Source: Diploscapter coronatus (lineage: Eukaryota > Nematoda > Chromadorea > Rhabditida > Rhabditidae). Taken from it: 64,000 bases of DNA. Both the position numbers and the translations under genes were made by a program. A model generated the notes under the pieces. That model saw only the letters and a program-made list of their open reading frames with translations. It did not search any database and was not told where the DNA came from. Of this stretch, positions 10,701 to 20,544 are shown in pieces; position 1 is the stretch's first letter, and every line of letters starts with the position of its first letter. The stretch covers positions 73,617,201 to 73,681,200 of the forward strand of contig OZ038422.1 in assembly GCA_964036155.1 (NCBI GenBank), written 5' to 3'.

Positions 10701-13700
10701 ACACCCCTGATTCAAATGCTGTCATATCATTAATATGAAGCGCATTATCTTCAATATATTGATCAAGCATATTGGTTTCTATCAAATAGAAAAATATCAT
10801 TGTTCATAAATTATTTATTTAGTCCAAATAAGTTAAAGTCATAAAATTTGTACAACAACAATGAGTTATCCTTGTATCTTCTCATATTTTCTCAAGCGGT
10901 AGTTTCGGTTACCAGCTCAAACACTGGGGCTGGCCATTCAGTAGTGGCAGCGGTATTTGATGCGATGGTTTGTGCCGAGTTGTTATCCTGGTTACCATTT
11001 TGGGTGGTTTCGACCTGGGCCTCGGCGGATTCGACCTTCTCGACGTTGGTTGGGGAGGGGACCTGCTCCTGCTCTTCGGAGGCGTTGATGACGATTGGGA
11101 GGGCGAGTCTGGAGTGCCAAAATGGTATAAAGTCCCAAGAATGGTATCTCGCCTGTTTTCTCTTTCGATTTTGTCAGCGAGCTTGATCTTCAGGGCCTGG
11201 AGAGCTCGGCGCTTGCGTCCACCTCCGCATCCTTAATTAGATAATTAAAGGGGGCAATTAAATGAAAATTACCGCAGCAACCGCATCCGCATCCGCAGCA
11301 GCATGGTCTAAAATTTTGGCAAATTCATTTTCTAAATGGATGAGACCAAAACATTTCTGCGAAAATACTATTTTTCTAATATAAAACGAGCATTTGGAAA
11401 ATGAATTCGTCAAAGTCGCAAGATTTTACCTGCAACAGCAGCAGCATGGTCTGAAATGTTGATACATCAATTTTTAGAGATATAAAAGATATTTGGAGAA
11501 ATAATTTTAGAAAAATATCATTTTTACTCTACCTGCAGCAGCAGCAACAGCAAGGTCTGAAATTGTGAGAGATTTGCAGAATATACTTTTCTTCATTTTT
11601 AGGACAGGGAATTTTTGGCATATTGAAAGAAGGGATGCATATTTTAGATATCAACTGCTTTGAAACAAATGTCGAAGAAAAGTTCATGAAATTATGCGTA
11701 CGGTTTCAGCTAAGCATGAAACATAGACGAATAAATCTCGAATCTTACCTGCAGCAAGTGCAGCAGCACGTTCTACAGCAAGTGCAGCATCTGAAATGCG
11801 TTTTTCGATCAGCTTACCTTTCCGACTCTATTTTCAAGGCTAAGCTTACCGGCAACATCTGCAACAGCAGCAAGGTCGGCAGCAGCAACATCCGCAACCT
11901 GGAAATGATATCATAAAAGCCTTAGCGTTATCTTTCTCATATCAACTTATTATCAGAAGACGATTCACTCAAATGTAACTTTAAAAACTCTATATCATTG
12001 GCCCCTATCACTCTGATCATTGAAAATGATTCTCGGTAATATCGAATAAAAAATGCTCACCACAGCACCCGCATCCACTCCTCTTCGTTCTGACGCCACC
12101 CTCCGATTCACCCAGGGTGTCGATCGCTGTGGTGTTACTCGAAGGCGTAACCAACTCGGTCGAAAGCTCAGTTTTAGCGTCCGATGAAGTCTTTGCAACT
12201 TCATGGGATTCATGAGAAGAGGGAATAGGAAGGGCCTAAAGAGTTTATCTTTGGAAAAAATTGAAAGTATGCTTTGAGAAGTTAGAAGGCATGAACAGAA
12301 GTTAAATAAACTGGTAACGCCTCTTCAGCCACTAAGTACTGAACAAAAGAAAAGTAAAGAAAATACCCGACAATGTTGAGCAATAATTGCCAAAAGCAAA
12401 GCGCTTCCGAAGATTCTCAGACTACCGGCCATTTTAGATAACGAATTAATTCGAGTAAATTGGATGTGGTGGATGAAGAGAAGCCCGAAGGTGATCTGAG
12501 AAATCCAGGCTGATTCCGCGCTTATATAGGTGGATCTTCATCGCTGCCGAGCAACTTTCTCCATTGGCATGTGCTTGGATTCAAGCTCAAGCTCGTATTT
12601 TTGCCTCTCAAAATCTCATGCTCTCTAAAAATTCCCTGGCTTCTCAAAACCTCGTGAAATGCACGCTATTTTCAAGCGTAAATAAAAATGCTCGTAGAGA
12701 ATACCGTGGTTTTCTCTGTTTCTCTCAGAAATCAGTGATATTCTCGGGAAATACGAAGATCTGACAGTTTATGTCAGAAAAATAGCCACAACGTACGCGA
12801 GAAGACCGTGTGTAAATATGGAGGAAAAAATACGCCATAGGGAAAAGTGGGCGGGGCTAGACGTAAAGGGGATGATCACCGCGAGCTCATACAGCTCGTA
12901 TAGCCTAGAGACCGGATATCACGCAAAGTGCGAAAACGCGGCATGGTTGAGAAAAAATAATGAAACTTGGAATTGCTACGTAAGCGATCATATTTAACAA
13001 CCACTTTGAACAATTAATAAATAAAAGTAACGACCACTTTGCGAAATCGAAATAACTTTAAAATTGTTGAAGAAGATGATTTACGCCTAAACATTGAGTT
13101 AGAATGCTTTTATAAGTCTAGCAATTTCAGACATGGTGTGCAGTAGAACGACGGCGATAGTGAATCGAAGATTAGATAGGTTAGGTGACGAAGGACCCCA
13201 ATCCTACAGAATCCGAGCGAAGACTTTGAATCACAATCAAGATTCAGCGTTACAGAGGTTTTTACAGGCTCAAAGGTGAGTAATTTCAAATTTTTTGACA
13301 AAAAATCTACTTTTTTGAAGGATTGACGTTCAACAAACCTACGAGAAAATCTTCAACGAAGAAAACTACAGTAGGATCAGGGAATGGGAAAAATTGAAAC
13401 AAACGCTGCCGAAGACTAGCAGAAAGGTAAGTCTCTTGAATACTTTGATATTCTGGAATAGGGAGCAAATTTTAGGAATCCTTCAAACGATTCATATTCG
13501 AAGAAGAGCTAGAGGCTTACAGAAAGTTGAGAAGGGAGAATAAAGCAGTGAAATTGCTGGAGGCGGTTTTCAAGGGTAAGCTTGGAGGATAGGGATTTCT
13601 CGAGGATGAAGTTTAGGCATTACTTTGCACCACCGGATACATCCCAGCTTGGGAGAATGCGTTTTCTTCGAATTCATATTGCATAATAGCTACCCTGAGC

Positions 13701-16700
13701 CGATCAATTGTATCATAGAGATTGATGAACCTGCGTTAAGGTAGGTTGGAGTCTTTTTAGAAAAAAAACCCACTTATATACAGAAAACAATGCCACTAAA
13801 TAGCTGAGTCTTAATTTAATTTTACTTTTTCTTTAAAAAACATATTTAAAAATAACCGTTTCAGCGTTGTCACAGATAAAGACACCTGGGAATTCTTCAA
13901 GCGAGCCAACCAAATCGCTACTCCGATAGAGAAGAATCTGTTCAACATAACGAATCAGGAAAACGGGGATCCGAAAATCGAAGTCTTTCTCAAACCAAAT
14001 GAACATTTGCACATACCTTTCTTGTATGACGACCTGAAATATGTGCAAAAGGAAGAGGGAGCGGTACAGGATACAAAGGTTGGTTTTGGGTTATTAGAAT
14101 TATCTTTAAATTGCTGGAGCATTCGTCCGATCAATTTTCATTTTATGCACAATCTTCATATATTTTCTTGAAGCATACATTTTTCGGAAATCTCATAAGA
14201 CCATGCACGGAGAATAATATATAGATAGTTTATGGGGCCCTACTTTGTTTTATGTTCAGGTAATTTTCCGCCGTTGGGATAACCAGGACGTCATCTCCAT
14301 CTTGGCTCTAACCATCGAGCACCGACCCTACTGCCTCGATGCCTCCTACAGATTCTTCTGGCATCGAGAAACCAACTTCGAAAGAACAATCGCCGTGGAG
14401 AATCTGAAGCAACGAGTTGGAGCCGTGAGATGCACCGATCCGACAGTCAAAGTCCAAATCAGGAACGTCGGAGTGGAACAACAACTCAGTCTATCGGTAC
14501 GTGTTTGGTTTATATTTGTGGCAAAATGAAAGTGATTTTAGAGTTATTGTGGACTACCAGGGACTTTGAGGACGTTCTTGGTGCTATTATATGGGGATCG
14601 ATATAGATCGAGGTAAGCATTAGATTCGGCCTAGCAATTAGTTATGGTTTGTGCAAATAGGTTTAATTTTGAAAGAAACCCTGTTTATTCCTAGGCTACT
14701 AGCAACCTGGAGATTCACGGTACATTCGGCGGAAAGAGTGGATATTAGGTCAACGATGGGACAAATGTTCAAGCACCAATTAACAATGTCCAAGTAAGAT
14801 TTATTTTTCACTTTTCCGACAAGTTAAAATACTCAAATGGCAGTGAAAAATTTCACTACTCGATAGAAAAATTAAAGAACAGATCGATTTTTCACACCTA
14901 GATGTGTGAAGCCAGTCACTGGGAAAAGATACAAAAAAATTAAATAGACACCACCTTTTTTCGTAAGAAAAAATTGCAGAAGGGTGGCATAATTAAAGCT
15001 AGCGACATCATTACATAGAAGCGAATTTTTGCAAGAAAAAGACGTGAAAAATGAAGGAAAAATGAAAAAATAGAAAACTTTTGCAAAGAAGATAAACCAG
15101 CTAGGTAGACCACTGAGCAAAGTAGGCGCGAGTTTTTCGGTCGTAGGTTGTCGGCAAGTAGATATCTTTGGTGGACGTGTAAAGCTCGCGCCAGTCTTTG
15201 AAGCGACGGTCCCAATAGGTGGGTGTAAGCCAATAAGTATCTAGGGTGCGGTACGGGATCAGACCTGAAAATTTTCAGCGGTGCGCAATTTTTGACGTTT
15301 TAAAATTTTTTATAGAATTCTCATACTCACAAGCGTAAAGTGTACGAAAATGAACGTTTTCATGCATTTTTTCATACCGGAAATTTGGTTTAGGTGAGAC
15401 GTTTTTCGGGAATATGGCAAAAAACTCACGTTTGGGGATTGAGATGGGAAATGTTTAGTATCTGGTATACAAATAAAGAGGTGAAAAAGGATTAGTAGTA
15501 CCGTAGACAGCGGCCTAAACCAAATCCACAGCATCAATTAGGAGTTTTGGGAAAAATTGGAGGAGGGGTGCAAAATTTCCGAATGCAAACTCTATGTATC
15601 TTCGAATTCTACGAAAAACTCAGATGAGGGGCGGAGTTGTAAACTTTTAAGCTTACGGAAATTGCTTATTTTACGGTAGCTGGATCGATCCAATACCGTT
15701 GTTTCAGTTTGTTGAGTATCTCCGCCCCTCTATCTGCATTTCCCTGGAACTGCGATTTTTCGGGGGGTCAAGAATTGAGCTAACCTGCCTTGTACATGGA
15801 CAATCCTCGGCCTAGCGACGTAGATAACGAGTCGAAGAGGTAGGATCTAAAATTTCCTCGTTCTTATTTGAGTGGTTTCCTCCCGGAATTTCGACTTTAT
15901 GGGAACATTGGGTACAAGTTCCTCCCAAAACAGACATTTCATGCAGAGTTCAACAGAGACGGGGTAATTCTTCTCCCAAGACCGGGAGGAAAATATACAG
16001 GGACAAAATGGCGATTTTGGGAAGGAAACGGCGGGTGTGATTGGTGAGTATACAACAGTACGCACCTGCCCAGTACTGTGCATAATGTCTAGAGGAAAAC
16101 TGTTATTGAGTTTAAGATGAGTTCATCGGGCGATGCCCTTACGAAAACTGGCTTATCTCAATAGAAAGAAATCTGGAATAAGGGGCGTATGTTTTCGAGG
16201 AAGGATTGTGACATTTTATCTAATCAGGACTTTCGGTTCAATTATCATTTTGTCAAATGAAACTTATTGATTAGCAAGGAAACTCATCCTCACATATCTC
16301 TAGCAGTTTTAAGCTAGTTTACTCAAATTTTTCGTTGTGAAATAATGTAATAAAATACCCCCAAAAGCCCCGATATAACATAAGGTAGCATTACTAACAA
16401 TAGCCGTAAGACAGATATGAGCCTAGATACGGATAGGTGTAGTAGGGAGAATTGTAGTAACTAGAGGACCTGTACGGGGTGTAGGTCGAGTTCAGGTAGC
16501 GATTAAATGCCGAGTCGTAGTATCTGCGATAATACCTAAAAACAGATATTGCAGCCCAGCAATAGATATGAATAATCTCGTGCAATTCGAACACTTTGCA
16601 GTGAAAAAGAGGTGGAAAAAAGCAATATTCGCGTATTAGCTACGCAAAATGTTCGTTACCCGACGAAAAATTGCACTCAATTGATTGATTCCGTTTTTAG

Positions 16701-19700
16701 TGACGAGCAAAACCAATTGTGTTCAATTTGCCGTCGGGTAACGAACATTTTGCGTAACTAAAACGCGCATGTTGCGTCCTTCTCCCTCTCTTTTATTTTC
16801 ACGTAAAGTGCTCGGATTACAATAATAATCGTATGAAAATGATTAAAATTGCTTACGATGGGTGGTCATAGTCGTACCTAAAATTTAGAAAATGGTTTCT
16901 AAATATTCAAATTTTTGCTAGTAATAATAGAAGCCTGCAAACCACAAAATATCAAGGCACAAGACATGACAGAATAATATGAGAAACATATATTATATTC
17001 TAATCTACCCTATTTAGCTTATGTGTCTTGTGTCATGATATCAGTCGGTTTAAATTGTTCTAATATGAAAGCCTCATGACATGTAAGGTTAAGTTTAGGT
17101 AAGAAGGATTTTATTCTCAGGCTACCGTGTGTATTTTTCATGTTTTGAGGTTTCAAGATAACCTTCTTCTCTAGGTCTTCTATTTAAAAGTGGTCTAAAA
17201 CACTAACCAATATCCTTTATATCTTGTCCAATAGCTCGTGTACCTAAAAATGTTAGAAATAAATGTGGGAAAACTAGTAAAAATCAAAGTAATAGAGTTC
17301 TTACCCGCTCCAGTAGTAAGGGTTGGGCAGATAGTCGCTTAATTGGGAAACCATTTTTCAGGAAAGTTTTTTTTTAACTTACGAGTGGTAGTACCGGCGT
17401 CTGGAGTAACCGGAAGAATAGAGCGGAGAGAAATAGTAGTATTTATCGTACCAATAGTCGTCGTACTAAATTGGGGGTGAATAAAGCGATTTAGGATAGT
17501 CGAAATAGTTCGGTATAATTACCAGACTCCAATCTCTTCTCCATCGGTAGGGGGTAGTCTGCCAAACGGTGTGCCACTGAGGGCGGTATCTGTCGGAGTG
17601 GCGGAAGTAGGAGGTCAGATCGGGCACCGAGCGGGTACGCGTCACCTGAATGATGCAATAATCGAGAGTTTATTTAAAGGAGAATTCATTTGGTGTACGT
17701 AATTATTGAAAATCGACTCTGATGATGGTATTATTGCATCACCAGGACTAGTTAGTGATCCACTATAGTATTTTGCGGGCGCCTAAAATACGGTAATCGA
17801 AAAAAATGGCGGGAACATGAGTTTATTTCACGGGGTTTTCTGTATTTTTTATTGAAATAAAATGACCATAATCCTTGAATTTTGGGTAATGTTTTCATGC
17901 TAAAATTAATTCTAGCTTGATCTACCTTTTGTTGTAGGCACGTGAAATGGTTTTTCGCCAATATTTTGGTGTGGATAATTTATCTTCATTCCGTTGGAAA
18001 GATGGGTCAGTTTTTATCTGATATCGATTTTTACCGGAATTGTTTTTCAACGTGCTGAAGGTCTTTGTGTGGGTGCAAAATGCCAAAGGGTAATAGGAAA
18101 ATGAGAGAAGAAAATAGCGGAAGAGATAAAAAGATAAAGAGCTCAAGAGAAGAGATTGACAAAAAGCGCATAGCAGAGGTGTAAAGTTGTCCAGCTTCTC
18201 TTGAGAGAAATAGCATGAAAAATGGAGAGTGAAAAGGGAGTCAATGATTTGATAAAGATTATCGGATTTTGGATATGTTGCGAAAGATCGGAAATCAAAA
18301 TTGATTTTGATTACTTTATCGTAGTGTGTGGAAAAGCGAGCCTCAGCATAAAATTTTTAGTTTTTTTCCTAAACGAGTAGTGAAGTATTTTTAGGTTTCA
18401 AGGAATTGCTTATCAGAATGACCTTTTAGAATTGTCAATTTAGCCTTGTTACAGGGACTTAGAAATATTTACTTTTAGTAAGTAGCCTGATCTTTGATAT
18501 TTCTAAAATTTGCTTACATAGAGTCTGGGAGTGTCGATGACCGATTTGGAGCGCGGCAGGACGACACTGTGCGCCCGCACTAGGGCGTAATCGGTCATGC
18601 TGAAAATTCATCGAATAAAAAATCTTTAAAACGAGATGAAATAAAAAGCGACTACAGTAAGCTAAAACTGCGTGATAAAAAAATGCAACAAAGCAGTGTG
18701 GATTAATCGATACAGTAGGCGTGGTCAGAACCATGCCTCCTGAAAACTAAGATTGGCGAAAATTATTGCTAGGCGTACTTGTTCTGACTCGGGAAAAGGT
18801 TGTCAGAATGCGGACTAAAAAGCGAAAATCAAACTGGGCAAAATTAAGAAAAAACAATCAAGAAAATTCTAAATGTATGGTAAAATACGAAAAAACAACT
18901 TATAAAAATAGATAACGAAGCGATATTATCGGCGAATTTAGCGGAGCTTACCTCATGCTTCGACACAGACAGACACGCAGAATAAAGAGAGCCCTCGGCA
19001 ATTTGGAAAGAGATATAAACTGAAAGATCGAGAAATGCGAGAGATAGCAGGGAAATCCTCGAGGAAAAGAAAACGACTGATAAAAAAAGATAAGCGATAA
19101 CTCGAGATATGTGAGGCTCAATGGCATCGGAGCAGCTGTCCGAAAATGCGGCCGGCAAAAATGCCGAAGGGCGGAAAATTCCCCCCATCGCAAAAACCCT
19201 TTTGTTTACCAGAAAACTCACGTGAAATCTATGCAAAAATCAATATTTTGAGCAAAATACGGGAAATCTCATGAAAAATTCCAAATAAATGAAAACGTGA
19301 TCATGTTATCGAATTTTACGCTGTGTTGAATTTGGCAACCTGGAAAAAATAACACGACAAAAGTTTTGGAAAAAGCACACAGGCTCTTTCCTCTACCTTA
19401 CCCTATACTATTTCGTATGTCTTGTTTTTTTCCAGATTGCCGTTGAACTTAAGTGCGTTTTATTTTGTTAGCCGATTCCCCAATTTTCAGACCGGACGGA
19501 GCAGCGTTGATCGAGCTTTTCTCGTTGTCTCCAGCAATTCAATGCCTGACTCCAAGACCGATCCTGACGGACTCGAAATCGAATGCGCCGGGGGCGATAT
19601 TAATTGGTTACGAACCACACACAACGAGTAAGTTCCAGAAAACTTGATCATAAAACATAGAAAATCCCAGAAACTAATATGACTGTAAGAAATAGCTAAC

Positions 19701-20423
19701 GTCTCAAACTAAATAATGATACATTTTGTTGTAATTTCAGATAGCGACGTTTCCCTGATCTCTGCTATTGATGCGTCAACTCAGACCCTGCTCACCACGT
19801 GGATAATCTACTCCACAGCGGAAATGCCTAATGTCACCAAGCAATTCGAAATCAGGATACCGATTGAGCATGAAGATAACGTTATAACTAAGGTATAAGA
19901 ATCGACCATTTTCGGATGAAGAAGTTTTCATAACTAGGTTATTGAAAATAAAAATAAGGAATTTTTAGCAGCTCTCAATTTCGAACCGATACAGCATCCC
20001 CAGATCGTTCAGGATCAATATCTCTAAGCCCCAACTGGTCCAGGTCAATCCGACAGAGCTCAAGAATATTCAACCAGGAATTTCCGTGCCGATCAGCCTG
20101 TACTTCCCGAATGTCGTCAGGAAGCCGATGAGTGTCGAGGTTAGTTGGGGGTTTTTTGCTTTCTAAATTTACTTACTTTATCGCAGAACTCTTTCGATGA
20201 TTTGAACACTTTTACACCTTATGATAGAGGGAATTTTTTAAAACCAAGCATTTTTGTTAATTTTGAATTCCACTTGAGAGCAATATTCATATTAATGGCT
20301 TATACTATTTATTCTTTACGATACGCTTGGAAATTGATCATTTTTCAGGTTCTCTTATACATTCTACACATGGACACCGGCACAGAGGAGGAAACGTTTT
20401 CAATGCTCTTAACCTATTTTTAA
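4743..20423 (+). CDS. nphp-4: nephrocystin-4 (ciliary transition-zone protein)
   Basis: NPHP4 builds the ciliary transition zone with NPHP1 and other MKS/NPHP proteins. Thirty exons were placed: 4743-4871, 5112-5282, 6716-6781, 6908-7029, 7238-7425, 7692-7804, 7875-7937, 7994-8133, 8368-8482, 8527-8620, 8842-8987, 9028-9270, 9317-9441, 9507-9555, 9600-9739, 9780-9863, 9913-10009, 10053-10196, 13131-13275, 13321-13426, 13476-13575, 13617-13740, 13865-14078, 14260-14496, 14542-14612, 14695-14793, 19491-19627, 19741-19892, 19969-20139, 20349-20423. They give about 1,286 residues, against about 1,426 in human. Diagnostic stretches are ERRLRIGVHNGYTFI, NEIIFQFLAYKR, ARICIDVWDAISLLHIGTV, RWDNQDVISILALTIEH and RFTVHSAERVDI. 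Phases agree everywhere except between 10196 (phase 0) and 13131, so at least one exon there is unresolved. Two opposite-strand genes lie in its large introns. The 3' end converges on the acid phosphatase 121 bp away. Confidence 0.92.
5283..6715. other. large purine-rich nphp-4 intron
   Basis: This 1.4-kb intron is the longest in the 5' half of nphp-4. It is A/G-rich on the plus strand from about 5590 to 6480. It carries inverse-orientation copies of the AAATAGTATGGGAAA motif near 5965 and 6007. A direct repeat with core TTTAAGATTACCATTGA sits at about 6170 and 6293. Long open frames on the minus strand here are low-complexity and have no family character. No gene is supported. Confidence 0.5.
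10611..10709. mobile_element. 99-bp hAT-type MITE
   Basis: The element has imperfect terminal inverted repeats, CAGGGCTGTTCGGAGTT at the left and the complement of CAGGGGTGTTCGGAGTT at the right. It is flanked by ATTCAGAT (603-610 of the 10-kb block) and ATTCAAAT, a 7/8 match to an 8-bp target-site duplication. CAGGG...CCCTG ends with 8-bp duplications are typical of hAT elements. The 99-bp interior is a GGAATCGGAGTC-like simple sequence with no coding. It lies in the large nphp-4 intron that also hosts the poly-Cys gene. Confidence 0.65.
10892..12432 (-). CDS. secreted poly-cysteine protein, nested in an nphp-4 intron
   Basis: Nine exons, all in phase, give 235 residues: 12432-12367, 12235-12061, 11898-11850, 11790-11749, 11556-11533, 11450-11430, 11307-11273, 11231-11153, 11108-10892. 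Residues 1-22 form a signal peptide (hydrophobic core ALLLAIIA). A Ser/Thr/Glu-rich propeptide-like segment ends at a dibasic KR just before SGCGCCG. The core comes from five consecutive mini-exons (21-49 nt) encoding Cys blocks such as PCCCCCCR, PCCCCCR and PCCCGCGCGCC, about 40 Cys in about 60 residues. A basic GGGRKRRALQ segment and an acidic Glu/Gln/Thr tail follow. Intron 8 appears to be a GC-AG intron (AG|GCGAGA to TCCAG). The mini-exons share acceptor and donor context, which suggests exon duplication. The family is unknown; metal binding or heavy disulphide cross-linking, for example in cuticle, is conceivable. Confidence 0.8.
15101..18598 (-). CDS. Tyr/Arg-rich protein with two alternative 3' ends, nested in an nphp-4 intron
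   Basis: Common exons: 18598-18518, 17645-17523, 17465-17383, 17337-17305, 17243-17208, 16877-16857. These can join exon 16535-16394, giving a 172-residue product ending LSYGYC. They can also join 15846-15785 plus 15264-15101, giving a 200-residue product ending YFAQWST. Both terminal choices start in the same phase after the codon split TC|N, and both restore Ser. The protein starts MTDYALVRAHSVVLPRSKSV, then VTRTRSVPDLTSYF, followed by blocks extremely rich in Tyr, Trp, Arg and Ser (for example DDYWYDKYYYFSPLY). It has no signal peptide or membrane segment. The ATG is one base after a TTTTCAG acceptor. The whole gene sits in the 4.7-kb nphp-4 intron 14794-19490, on the opposite strand. The family was not recognised; a structural, possibly muscle or cuticle-associated, role would suit the composition but is not shown. 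Confidence 0.78.
16631..16768. repeat. long inverted repeat (hairpin) inside an intron
   Basis: The left arm 16631-16684 and right arm 16714-16768 are inverted copies. A perfect core, GCAAAATGTTCGTTACCCGA, is matched by its complement on the other side, and the arms are about 85-90% identical overall around a loop of about 29 nt. It lies between two exons of the Tyr/Arg-rich gene. It resembles a foldback/MITE-type insertion. No convincing target-site duplication was identified. Confidence 0.75.
18599..19490. other. upstream region of the Tyr/Arg-rich gene, 3' part of the nphp-4 host intron
   Basis: No coding exon is supported. The acceptor TTTTCAG is directly before the nested gene's ATG. 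A CCCTATACTATTTCGTATG copy of the recurrent motif lies at about 19401-19419, just before the nphp-4 exon at 19491. The segment probably carries the nested gene's promoter. Confidence 0.45.
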
Positions 20424-20544
20424 ATTCATTTATACTGCTTAAAATATGATGTATAAAAATATGCACAGTAAATTAAATGACACATTATTTTTGCTTAGAC
20501 AATTAAGCTACTCGTAATCTGAGCTCGGATACAATTCAATCAAA

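Noticed and set aside
13833..14048. Minus-strand frame opposite nphp-4
   Set aside because: It is a shadow of the nphp-4 exon 13865-14078, which matches NPHP4 on the plus strand.
15847..16083. Minus-strand frame as a separate small gene between the two 3' ends
   Set aside because: No acceptor or start context, and it lies in the intron between alternative terminal exons.
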